Shown in pieces: positions 11,117 through 18,452 of a stretch of DNA of 38,803 bases. The position numbers were made by a program, and so were the translations under genes. Position 1 is the stretch's first letter, and the number at the start of each line of letters is the position of its first letter. The notes under the pieces are model-generated. The model did not search any database. It saw only the letters and a list, made by a program, of their open reading frames with translations, and had not been told where the DNA came from. The stretch covers positions 1-38,803 of the forward strand of contig CALQFT020000012.1 in NCBI GenBank assembly GCA_943329925.2, written 5' to 3'. The DNA is from Opitutus sp. GAS368 (GTDB lineage Bacteria; Verrucomicrobiota; Verrucomicrobiia; Chthoniobacterales; Chthoniobacteraceae).

Positions 11117-11554
11117 ATGAGCCGAGCAACTCCCCAGATGCGGTACCTTGCCCAACAGATTCTCACCTACGAAGGCGGAGCCAATCCAGCATCCTTGGCG
11201 TCGAACACGCTCCACTTTAATGGGGTCAAGAAGCTCAGCCCCTATTTTGTGGCGCTTCTGGGCGCCTTTTCGTTCCGATTGATCTTGGAACGGGCGCTCG
11301 CCGCGGCCAGCGAAGAAGTCCCGTGGCTGAGCCAGATCTCCATCAATGACGATGACATGCTGCAAGGGTTTGACGGGCCCGGAGTGCCGATCGTGGCGGA
11401 AACCGTTTTGGCAGGATGGACTGTGCTGCTCGCCTGCCTGCTCGAACTGCTGATCACTTTCACCGGCGAAACCATGACGCTTCGCATGCTGCGCGATGTC
11501 TGGCCGCAAGTCTCGAAGAACGATTTGAATCTCCCCCCCCGAAGATCTCCATGA
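11117..11554 (+). CDS. Conserved kaiC-linked protein of unknown function
   Basis: The 145-residue product starts MSRATPQMRYLAQQ; an in-frame upstream start at 10982 would run through the repeat array and is rejected. It has a mainly helical N-terminal part, a hydrophobic amphipathic stretch LSPYFVALLGAFSFRLIL, an acidic middle, and a second hydrophobic stretch LLACLLELLITFTGE followed by MTLRMLRDVWPQV. From memory, proteins ending in similar (L/M)TLR-(R/E/D)VWP motifs sit directly upstream of kaiC-like genes in other bacteria; their role is unknown. The stop overlaps the kaiC start as ATGA (11551-11554), which implies translational coupling and a joint function. Membrane insertion is possible but not compelling. 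Confidence 0.7.
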   Translation: MSRATPQMRYLAQQILTYEGGANPASLASNTLHFNGVKKLSPYFVALLGAFSFRLILERALAAASEEVPWLSQISINDDDMLQGFDGPGVPIVAETVLAGWTVLLACLLELLITFTGETMTLRMLRDVWPQVSKNDLNLPPRRSP

Positions 11555-13119
11555 AAATTCCCCCAGTCACAGCTCCTGCCCATGAGCCGGAAACGGCGGC
11601 AACCGCGCCCGCAAAAATCGTGATCCGCAAGCTGCCCTCGGGCGTGCGCGGGCTTGACGAGATTTTGGGCGGCGGCATCCCCGAGTATTCCTTCAATCTC
11701 ATTGCGGGTATGCCCGGCTGTGGCAAAACCACGATGGCGCATCAGATCGCCTTTGCCACCGGGACGGAATCGCGGCCCGCGCTCTATTTCACCGTGCTCG
11801 GCGAGCCCGCCCTCAAAATGATCCGCTACCAGCAGCAGTTTTCGTTTTACGACCCCTGCAAGATGGGCGCAGCCGTGCGCTTCATCAGCCTGTCCGACAC
11901 GCTGATCGAGCGGGATTTGGATGCGGTGCTCGAGGAAATCGTCCGCCAAGTTAAGGCGCTCCAACCATCCACCGTGTTTGTCGATTCGTTCCGCGCGGTG
12001 GAGCGCGCCGCGCCCCTAACAATTTCCGAAGGCAAAATCCTCACGTTCATCCAGAAGCTCGGCCAGTTTCTGACCAGTTGGGAGGCCACCAGCTTTCTGG
12101 TCGGCGAGTACGACAGAGAAGAGATCCGCGAGCACTCGCTATTCAACGTGGTCGACGGGATTTTCTGGCTATCGCAGGAGGTGGAACGAAATTCGGTGGT
12201 CCGCAAATTGCAAATCGTCAAACTTCGGGGCCAAAAGTCGGTGCCGGGCTTGCACACCATGCGAATCGATGGCGACGGCGTGCAGGCCTTCTCGCGCACG
12301 CTGGGATTGCTCGGCCGACAGGCGGAATCGGCGACGGCGTTCTTGCGAAACAAAATTTCCATTGGTATCCCCAAGTTGGATCAAATGCTCAACGGCGGCG
12401 TCTACGAGGGCGACAGCGTGCTGCTTGCCGGGCCGTCCGGCTGTGGCAAATCCTCCTTGGCTACGCAGTTCATCGGCGAAGGCTTGCGCCAAGGGGAATC
12501 GGCCATCATGGCGATCTTTGAAGAGCGCGTGCAGGGCTACACCAATCGCGCCGACCGCTTCGGCTTGAAATTCGAAGCGTCGATTAATAATGGCAAACTC
12601 GAAGTCCTTTACCTGCGGCTGCTCGATCTATCGGTGGATGAAACGATGCAACAGATTCTCGATGCCATCGACCGGACGGGCGCCAAGCGACTGGTGATCG
12701 ACTCGTTGGGTGGCTTCGAGATGGCACTGGCACCGAGCTTCCGCTCAGACTACCGCGAATCGCTCTATCGAATGATCGGTGTCTTGACGCGGGCCGGAGT
12801 CACCATTCTCAGCACCGTCGAGGTGGAGGACAGCTTCTCGGCGCTGTCGTTCAGCAACTATTCGATCTCGTACCTGACGGACGACATTATCCGCATGCGC
12901 TACGTGGAGATCAGTGGCCAGCTCCGCAAAGTCATGGTCGTGATTAAAATGCGCGGTGGCAATCACAGCAAAGACATCCGCGAATACATCATTACAGACA
13001 AGGGCGTGGAGCTGGTCGCCCCGCGCAAGACCGACTATGCAGCGCTGACGAGCGGATTGCCGACACAAGGCCTCCAGCGTGAGGAGCTCCCGCCGGAGCC
13101 CAAAAGGGATGGCGCCTGA
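11551..13119 (+). CDS. KaiC-family double-domain ATPase
   Basis: Starting at 11551 (ATGA overlap with the upstream gene) the product has 522 residues, the length of circadian KaiC. Both RecA-like domains are present. CI has Walker A GMPGCGKTT at 53-61 and a Walker B-like VFVDSF. CII has Walker A GPSGCGKSS at 294-302 and LVIDSL. The catalytic Glu pair is intact in CII (Glu324-Glu325 in AIFEER), but CI has only one (Gly84-Glu85). At the CII autophosphorylation site the aligned residues are Ser440 and Tyr441, where cyanobacterial KaiC has Ser431 and Thr432. The C-terminal part keeps RYVEISGQLRKVMVVIKMRG and a short tail. No kaiA or kaiB lies in the window, so a signalling or ATPase-timer role outside the classical clock is more likely. 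It is the second gene of a two-gene operon in the island. Confidence 0.9.
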   Translation: MKIPPVTAPAHEPETAATAPAKIVIRKLPSGVRGLDEILGGGIPEYSFNLIAGMPGCGKTTMAHQIAFATGTESRPALYFTVLGEPALKMIRYQQQFSFYDPCKMGAAVRFISLSDTLIERDLDAVLEEIVRQVKALQPSTVFVDSFRAVERAAPLTISEGKILTFIQKLGQFLTSWEATSFLVGEYDREEIREHSLFNVVDGIFWLSQEVERNSVVRKLQIVKLRGQKSVPGLHTMRIDGDGVQAFSRTLGLLGRQAESATAFLRNKISIGIPKLDQMLNGGVYEGDSVLLAGPSGCGKSSLATQFIGEGLRQGESAIMAIFEERVQGYTNRADRFGLKFEASINNGKLEVLYLRLLDLSVDETMQQILDAIDRTGAKRLVIDSLGGFEMALAPSFRSDYRESLYRMIGVLTRAGVTILSTVEVEDSFSALSFSNYSISYLTDDIIRMRYVEISGQLRKVMVVIKMRGGNHSKDIREYIITDKGVELVAPRKTDYAALTSGLPTQGLQREELPPEPKRDGA

Positions 13120-13121
13120 TG

Positions 13122-13420
13122 ACAAAAACGATCGGCACCGAGGCGACGACGGGCGGCTTCGAGGGTGAAGGTATCGGTGATTTCGAGGCCGGAAGGAAGG
13201 TGGCCCGCATCGAGAATTGCTTGCACGGCGGCGGTGGCCATCGCGAACTCGGGGAAAATGGCGGCGCCGAGCATCGCGCGGCTGGCGGGCTTGGGGATCA
13301 GGCGAAGGGTGGCCTCGGTGACGACGCCTAACATCCCTTCGGAACCCATGAAGAGGCCGACGAGATCAAAGCCGGTTTTGTTTAACGTTCCCGCGTCCAG
13401 GCTGAAGAAATCGTGACGGG
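13122..13420 (-). pseudogene. Fragment of glycolate oxidase/D-lactate dehydrogenase-type FAD protein
   Basis: Read on the minus strand, this piece gives FFSLDAGTLNKTGFDLVGLF, then MGSEGMLGVVTEATLRLIP and LPSGLEITDTFTLEAARRR. These are the end of the PCMH-type FAD-binding domain and the start of the C-terminal domain in GlcD-type oxidases. About 95 codons remain of a protein usually near 460-490. Both the N-terminal FAD-binding part and the C-terminal remainder are missing, and the homology stops where kaiC ends. It lies in the same frame as the ATPase remnant at 13446 but is separated from it by two stop codons. It cannot be functional. Confidence 0.8.
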
Positions 13421-13445
13421 GGGCACAAAAAGCAAATGCCTATCC

Positions 13446-13853
13446 TTATCGATCGCCGAGTTCTGCCGCCATATACGGATGGAGGCGCTTCTGGGCGGCT
13501 CGTCCCCCAAGCAGGTTTACACCGGTGCGCCGGAGTTTGCGGGCGCTGGATCGGGTGAGGACAAACTGAATGCCCCGCTTTTCTTCAATGAGCGCATGGA
13601 TCACCTCGAGGAAATGCGGCAGCTTTTGAACCTCGTCGATCAGGACGGTTTTGAGACCTGGGCAGCCCTCGATGCGTTCGCGCAGGCGTTCGGGTTTCGC
13701 TGAGAGCGCGCGCAGGGTGGCGGGGTCGAGAAGATCGATGCGGAGGGCGTTTGAAAAAAGCGTCTGAGTCTAGGAAGTTTTACCGGTGCCTCTGGGACCG
13801 AGGAGGAAAAAATGATCGGCTGGAACAGTCAAAAAACGAGTGATAAATTCCAT
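13446..13853 (-). pseudogene. Truncated DUF4143-type AAA ATPase with an amber codon
   Basis: On the minus strand the frame starts MEFITRFLTVPADHFFLLG and reads Walker A GPRGTGKTS. TAG then falls at codon 28 (13770-13772), where relatives usually carry Trp. It resumes in the same frame with NALRIDLLDPATLRALS, Walker B VLIDEVQKLP, and FVLTRSSARKLRRTGVNLLG. It ends at TAA (13446-13448) after TAAELG-like AELGDR. About 135 codons remain of a family normally near 380-400, so the nuclease-like C-terminal DUF4143 region is lost. It is a dead gene: one nonsense mutation plus a 3' deletion. Confidence 0.82.
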
Positions 13854-14113
13854 TTTGACTCAAAATGGCGGAATGCATTTTCTTTTTGCAAGGTCTTGCT
13901 TCTGGGGACAGGCGCCAAAGACTCTGGCGCACACCTTGCGACGGCAACGAGTTCTGCCCGATCTCCGCCTCACTGGGTTCCACGCCGGCATTTGATTTGA
14001 ACGCCGTGCAAATGCTTGTGCCCCCACGTGAGGGCGCGGGACCGTAACCCCGCTGGAGGTGTCCGGACTAGTTTCGCCTTTCTGCCATAGCGCGCCTGCT
14101 GTACACTGTCCGT

Positions 14114-14413
14114 ATGTCACTTGCAGAGCTCAAAGAGGTCTTGTCCGGACCGTGCCGCCGTCATCCGGTTCGGAGCCTGCGAGTTTTTGGATCCGTGGCG
14201 CGCGGAGAGGCTTCACAGGGAAGCGACTTGGATTTGCTGGTTCAATTCGAGGACATGCCCCCTGCTGAGTATGCCACTCACTATTTCGGCCTGCTCCATG
14301 AACTGCAGGATGCCGTGGGAACCGAAGTGGATCTTCTGACGCCGGGCGGAGTGACCCGTCCTTCCCTCAAACGGAATATCCAAGAAGAAAGTGTCCTTGT
14401 TTATGAAGCCTGA
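14114..14413 (+). CDS. mntA: MntA-type nucleotidyltransferase antitoxin
   Basis: The 99-residue product has the minimal nucleotidyltransferase signature GS-X10-DXD: Gly26-Ser27, then Asp38 and Asp40 in GSDLDLLV, with a third acidic position in EVDLLTP. In characterised HepT/MntA pairs, the MntA enzyme transfers AMP to a tyrosine next to the HepT active site and so silences the toxin. Here the next gene, starting 11 bases inside this one at 14403, is a HepT homologue broken by a stop codon, so this antitoxin appears to be an orphan. Length and motif are complete and no frame damage is seen. The start at 14114 is the first ATG before the fold. Cytoplasmic. Confidence 0.85.
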   Translation: MSLAELKEVLSGPCRRHPVRSLRVFGSVARGEASQGSDLDLLVQFEDMPPAEYATHYFGLLHELQDAVGTEVDLLTPGGVTRPSLKRNIQEESVLVYEA

Positions 14414-14741
14414 GCTTCGGGAGCATCTTGAGGAGGCATTGCGGCGAGGACATGAAGTCTAAAAGTTCGTCGCCGGACTGACTATTGAACAATATTCAGC
14501 AGACGATAAGACTCGCCTGGCCGTGGAGCGGTCCTTTGAAATAATCGGGGAGGCGCTGAACCGCTCCTTCAAGATTGCTCCAGAACAGATCGATTCCATC
14601 CGGAATTACCGGCAAATCATTTCGTTCCGCAATATCCTCGCCCATTGCTACGATACGGTGGAGGACAGGATCGTTTGGGGGATCATCGAAGGATCCCTAC
14701 CCGAGCTGCTTGAGGATCTGCACAGCCTGCTCGGCTGCTGA
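14403..14741 (+). pseudogene. hepT: HepT-type HEPN toxin with an early stop codon
   Basis: From the ATG at 14403 the frame reads MKPELREHLEEALRRGHEV and meets TAA at codon 20 (14460-14462). It continues without further stops to 14741 with normal HepT sequence: KFVAGLTIEQYSADDKTR, ERSFEIIGEALNR, and the RX4HXY ribonuclease motif (Arg76, His81, with Tyr83 as the expected AMP acceptor of MntA). The only visible lesion is that stop. A GTG at 14523 could restart translation, but it would lose the first HEPN helix. I call it an inactivated toxin; a sequencing error or natural readthrough cannot be excluded from sequence alone. Confidence 0.82.
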
Positions 14742-14745
14742 TGGC

Positions 14746-15635
14746 TCCCGGATGACTCCTCAGACTGACCGGGCGGAGGATTTCATCCGGCGCCTCAAGA
14801 ATGGGCCTTTCTTTCTCTATCTCCCGCATTTCGGGGTTCATGCGCCGTGGGAGGCGAAGAAAGATTTGGTTGAAAAATTCGCCGCCAAACCGCCCGTGGG
14901 CGAGCAGAAGAATCCGGGGTATGCCGCGATGATTTACAGCGTGGATGAAAGTGTCGGTCGCATCATGGCCCTGCTCGACGAACTCCATCTTGCCGATAAC
15001 ACCGTCCTGATTTTTTCCAGCGATAACGGCGGGGTCGGCGGCTACGACCGCGAGGACGGCCTCATCCGGGACGGGGACTTCAAGGTGAAGAAATTCAAAC
15101 TCAAAAAAGCCGATGCTCCCGGTGATGACGAACATGGATCCGTCACCGACAACGCCCCGCTGCGCTCCGGCAAAGGCTCACTCTACGAAGGCGGCACGCG
15201 CGATCCGTTCATCGTCCGCTGGCCCGGCAAGGTGAAAGCCTCGTCCCGCTGTTCTGCGAAAGCAGCCCGAATCTGAAGCGCACCGCGATTTACCAACATT
15301 TCCCCGGCTACCTCAGCGCTGGTCCGCGTCAGTGGCGCACCACTCCGGTGACGACGATGATCTCCGGCGATTGGAAGCTTATGGAATATTTGGAGGACAA
15401 CCACTTCGAGATTTACAACCTGCACGACGACATCGGCGAAACAAAGAACCTCGCGGCGTCGATACCCGACAGGGCGAAGGAGATGCACGCGCAAATGCTC
15501 GCCTGGCGCACCGCCATCAAAGCGCCGATGCCAAAGCCGAACACAGACATTAAACCCGCATCCACTGGAGGAGGTGGCAAAGGTAAAAAAACTGACAAAC
15601 AAGAAAACGCCATCAAGCCGACGTCGAGCGAATGA
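14746..15635 (+). pseudogene. Arylsulfatase remnant with N-terminal loss and internal deletion
   Basis: The first part (to about 15240) reads sulfatase middle sequence: FFLYLPHFGVHAPWEAK, YSVDESVGRIMALLDEL, TVLIFSSDNGG (metal-binding Asp-Asn) and GSLYEGGTRDPFIVRWPG. At about 15237-15240 the frame changes and sequence is lost. The second part reads SSPNLKRTAIYQHFPGYL, ISGDWKLMEYLED and FEIYNLHDDIGETKNLA to the stop at 15635, the usual sulfatase C-terminus with a low-complexity Lys/Gly tail. The N-terminus with the CxPSR-type formylglycine motif is absent. It cannot be active, but it shows that a full S1-type sulfatase was once here or was imported as a fragment. Confidence 0.85.
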
Positions 15636-15639
15636 CCAA

Positions 15640-15979
15640 ATTCCACCGCCAGGCGCTGGCTAAGCCCGCGAAAATTGCAGAGCAAAAGGTTTTTAAGCAC
15701 TGTGCATCTGAGCGCCTTGATGCTTTCACGGGCTTGGCGGTGTTGTTCTTTGTAGTCTTTGCAGCCGCGAATGACTGGCAGAACTGCACGAAGCTCGGGT
15801 TGGAGGGTAAAAGAGTTAGACATCGGTGGTGCTGGTTAGGCGTAGTAACTCAATCATAACCCATCGATTTTGGGCATGGCAGCGAAACTCATGTGTCATG
15901 CCCTCTTTTTTTAAACGGTAAGGCGCTGCCTATTAGATGGTTAAGAAATAGATGGTTCAGAAATCACGGACAGGCTCTA
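15640..15979 (-). mobile_element. Insertion-sequence end, remnant copy B
   Basis: Positions 15750-15979 repeat remnant A at 10282-10496 in the same orientation. On the minus strand the frame starts MSNSFTLQPELRAVLPVIRG at about 15823. After KDYKEQHRQARESIK it passes into ALRCTVLKNLLLCNFRGLSQ, which looks like the N-terminal region of a transposase with an internal deletion. The frame then runs into antisense sulfatase sequence. It carries a 15-base tandem duplication (AGATGGTTAAGAAAT/AGATGGTTCAGAAAT, about 15936-15965) that copy A lacks. The terminator-like hairpin is at 15872-15912. The outer end GGACAGGCTCT sits right against the terminator of the minus-strand permease. Family unassigned. 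Confidence 0.7.
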
Positions 15980-15984
15980 GATAC

Positions 15985-16016
15985 AAAAGGGACTTCACCT
16001 GACTCACACAAGTCCC
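15985..16016 (-). terminator. Terminator of the GntP-type permease gene
   Basis: Read on the minus strand, GGGACTT pairs with AAGTCCC (16010-16016 with 15989-15995, 14-base loop) and is followed by TTTT. The first arm overlaps the last codons of the permease. Confidence 0.65.
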
Positions 16017-17407
16017 GTCGCATAAAAAACAGCGATCACCAAAAAGACCGCGAACGTCTTAATACAAGTTATCACAAAAATATCACGGTACGCTTCCCGG
16101 TGGGTCAGCCCAGTCACCGCAAGCAGCGTAATGACCGCGCCATTGTGCGGAAGCGTATCCATTCCGCCTGAAGCCATCGAGGCAACTCGGTGCAGAACCT
16201 CCAGCGGAATGCCTGCGCCCTGTGCCGCTGCACAAAAATGTTCAGCCATCGCGGCAAGCGCAATGCCAAGCCCACCGGAAGCGGATCCAGTCAGCCCGGC
16301 AAGCGTGGTGACCGTAACCGCCTCGTTAATGAGGACGTTGGGAATGGTCTTCAAGAAATCCGTAACCATCAAAAACCCAGGCAGCGCAGCAATCACAGCA
16401 CCGAAGCCGTACTCCGACGCGGTGTTCATTGTCGCCAGCAGCGCGCCGGCAATCGCGGTCTTGCTGCCCTCCGAGAAGCGGGGCAACAGAGTCTTCCACG
16501 CCAAAGCGAAAACAGTAACAATCCCCATCAGGAGCGCCCCTTCAATTGCCCAAATCGCAGTCACTGACTTCGTCTGCAGCACAATAGGCTCCGACTTTCC
16601 GGCGACGGCCGATATAAACGACACACTATCGCCATAAAAGGCGGGAATCGCATCGGAAAACACCCGGTTCAGGACCCCGACCACGACAAGCGGCAGCAGG
16701 GCGAGGGCCGGATGCACTAAACCCCCAGCAGGCAACACCGCGGGTTCATTTGAGTGCCCATCCCCATAGCCTTCGCCGGAGCTCAACGCACGTAACCGCA
16801 TGTGCTCAAGGTAGGTAATCCCACAAACCAGAACGAACAGCCCGCCGATACTGCCCAGCCAGGGTGCGGCATAAACGCTGGTTTTAAAAAACGCCGTCGG
16901 AATGATGTTCTGGATCTGTGGGGTACCCGGAAGCGAATCCATCGTGAAAGTAAACGCTCCCAGTGCGATGGTCGCAGGCATCAGGCGCTTGGGAATATTC
17001 CCCTGTCGAAACATCTCCGCAGCAAACGGATAAACCGCAAACACCACAACAAAGAGCGAAACCCCGCCGTACGTCAGCAGCGCGCCTACCAACACAATGG
17101 AGAGCATCGCCCGCCGATTGCCCAAAAAAGAGATCACCGAGGCAACAATCGACTTTGAAAAACCAGACAGCTCGATGACTTTTCCAAAAACAGCTCCCAG
17201 CAGAAAGATGGGAAAGAAGTTTTTCACGAAACCCACCATTCGATCCATGAAGAGGCCGGTGAAAAAGGGGGGCACCTGGGCAGGATGCGAGAGAAGCACC
17301 GCCCCCATGGCAACCAACGGGGCAAACAGGATCACGCTGTAGCCGCGATAGGCTGCGAGCATCAGGAAAACCAGAGCTGATAAAACAATAAGAAAGTCCA
17401 GAGCCAT
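16004..17407 (-). CDS. GntP-family organic acid permease
   Basis: The 467-residue protein is almost entirely hydrophobic, with about 12 predicted membrane segments from FLIVLSALVFLMLAAYRGYS at the N-terminus to the last helix VFLVIAVFYATGLV. It shows features of the gluconate:H+ symporter (GntP) family: the conserved glycine-rich stretch ALLTYGGVSLFVVVFAVYP, PGTPQIQNIIPT, and a C-terminal half with LTGSASGGLGIALAA and SGGMDTLPHNGAVI. Relatives carry gluconate, hydroxybutyrate or other small acids, and the substrate cannot be told here. The gene lies 115 bases downstream of the PAS-AraC regulator on the same strand, so the regulator may control it. The start at 17407 has no Shine-Dalgarno sequence, and a terminator overlaps its end. 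Confidence 0.85.
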   Translation of the reverse strand: MALDFLIVLSALVFLMLAAYRGYSVILFAPLVAMGAVLLSHPAQVPPFFTGLFMDRMVGFVKNFFPIFLLGAVFGKVIELSGFSKSIVASVISFLGNRRAMLSIVLVGALLTYGGVSLFVVVFAVYPFAAEMFRQGNIPKRLMPATIALGAFTFTMDSLPGTPQIQNIIPTAFFKTSVYAAPWLGSIGGLFVLVCGITYLEHMRLRALSSGEGYGDGHSNEPAVLPAGGLVHPALALLPLVVVGVLNRVFSDAIPAFYGDSVSFISAVAGKSEPIVLQTKSVTAIWAIEGALLMGIVTVFALAWKTLLPRFSEGSKTAIAGALLATMNTASEYGFGAVIAALPGFLMVTDFLKTIPNVLINEAVTVTTLAGLTGSASGGLGIALAAMAEHFCAAAQGAGIPLEVLHRVASMASGGMDTLPHNGAVITLLAVTGLTHREAYRDIFVITCIKTFAVFLVIAVFYATGLV

Positions 17408-17522
17408 TATCTTTTGGAATCAAACCGCTTGTAATCCAATAGGTTCACAATTGCCCATGAGTCGTGACATTGTCCAGCAGCGCGAAGGCGCCAATCCCAT
17501 CCACACCGCCGCCCATCCTGCC

Positions 17523-18272
17523 TCAACCAACCTCCTGCCGGTACCGCGTGCGATAGGCCCCCGGCGTGCTGCCGATAGATCGAGTGAATTCACGAGCCAA
17601 GTGGCTGTGATCCGTAAACCCCGTTTCCATCGCTATAGAGACGATGGTTTTGTCGGATTCAAGCAACATCTGGCAGGCCTTCCCAAGGCGGAACTGCCGA
17701 AGATAAGCCGTCGGTGTGATCTGAAACGCCTTCTTAAAGTGTCGCTGAAACCCGCGCTCTGACATCCCCGCCCGCTGTGCCAGCGCCTCAAGATCAAACG
17801 GCGAGGCAAACTGATCGCGAATAAATTCTAAAGCCGGCACCAGTTGGGTAAAGGGCGAGGCGAACCGAGCCGTCTTTTCAAGATCCCGTGACACCCCCGC
17901 CAAGCCGACGATTCGCCCTTCTTTGGACCTCAACGGGATCTTCGAGGTCACGTACCAATCGTGGCAGCGTGGATGGCGCATCACCATTTCCACCCGGCCC
18001 CAGATTTCACCCCCGGCGAGCACCTGGCGATCGTCCCTTGTGTAATGCTCAGCCAGATAAGCCGGGATGAATTCGTGGTCGGTGCGCCCCAAGATCGCCT
18101 TCTCATCCGTAAATCCGTGCGCCAAGTACATGCCCCGGCTGGCGTACATATAGACCCCGTGCGCGTCCTTTATAAAAAGCCGCGTATCAGGCAGAGCATC
18201 GAAAAGACGCAACCCCTGCTCCTCGCCCAGTTGGGCGAAAAAGAGGGAAACAAAAGCGGGGGTTTCGATCAT
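17523..18272 (-). CDS. PAS-domain AraC-family transcription regulator
   Basis: Starting at MIETPAFVSLFFAQ (18272) the protein has 249 residues; an in-frame extension to 18551 would overlap the divergent gene and reads as noise. The N-terminal PAS-like sensor (about 15-140) has LFDALPDTRLFIKDAHGVY, and the segment GRVEMVMRHPRCHDWYVTSKIPL leads to GLAGVSRDLE. The C-terminal AraC domain (about 150-249) has both helix-turn-helix motifs: FDLEALAQRAGMSERGFQRH and SIAMETGFTDHSHLAREF, ending in the usual GSTPGAYR. The PAS domain in place of a cupin sensor suggests it detects a small ligand or redox signal. It is divergent from the amidohydrolase operon at 18453 and upstream of the permease, so either could be its target. 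Confidence 0.88.
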   Translation of the reverse strand: MIETPAFVSLFFAQLGEEQGLRLFDALPDTRLFIKDAHGVYMYASRGMYLAHGFTDEKAILGRTDHEFIPAYLAEHYTRDDRQVLAGGEIWGRVEMVMRHPRCHDWYVTSKIPLRSKEGRIVGLAGVSRDLEKTARFASPFTQLVPALEFIRDQFASPFDLEALAQRAGMSERGFQRHFKKAFQITPTAYLRQFRLGKACQMLLESDKTIVSIAMETGFTDHSHLAREFTRSIGSTPGAYRTRYRQEVG

Positions 18273-18343
18273 AAAATTAGACGCCGGAGAAAGTCTCACG
18301 CGGAGGGGCGACGGAATAAACCATACGCCTTTTTGGGGCGGAG

Positions 18344-18359
18344 CAAAATTCCAATTTTG
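18344..18359. promoter_or_regulatory. Palindrome in the divergent intergenic region
   Basis: CAAAATTCCAATTTTG is a perfect 7-2-7 palindrome between the AraC-type regulator and the amidohydrolase operon, 94 bases before the latter's ATG. It is a reasonable operator candidate, but AraC proteins usually bind direct repeats, so the binding protein is unknown. Confidence 0.4.
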
Positions 18360-18452
18360 GCGCGGATATACACAAAGTAGACGTCTGAGTTCTAGCCGCC
18401 GCCTTTGGCACCTTCTAATCTGTGAAAGGTTCCCATCCCCAACTCCCCCCTG

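Noticed and set aside
13854-14113. Possible gene between the ATPase remnant and mntA
   Set aside because: Several short frames exist on both strands, but none shows a motif or a credible start; only a 6-bp hairpin GCGCCA/TGGCGC (13912-13930) is visible.
14523-14741. A shortened hepT starting at GTG 14523 as a working gene
   Set aside because: It would lack the first HEPN helix, and the upstream sequence in the same frame is clearly homologous and broken by TAA.
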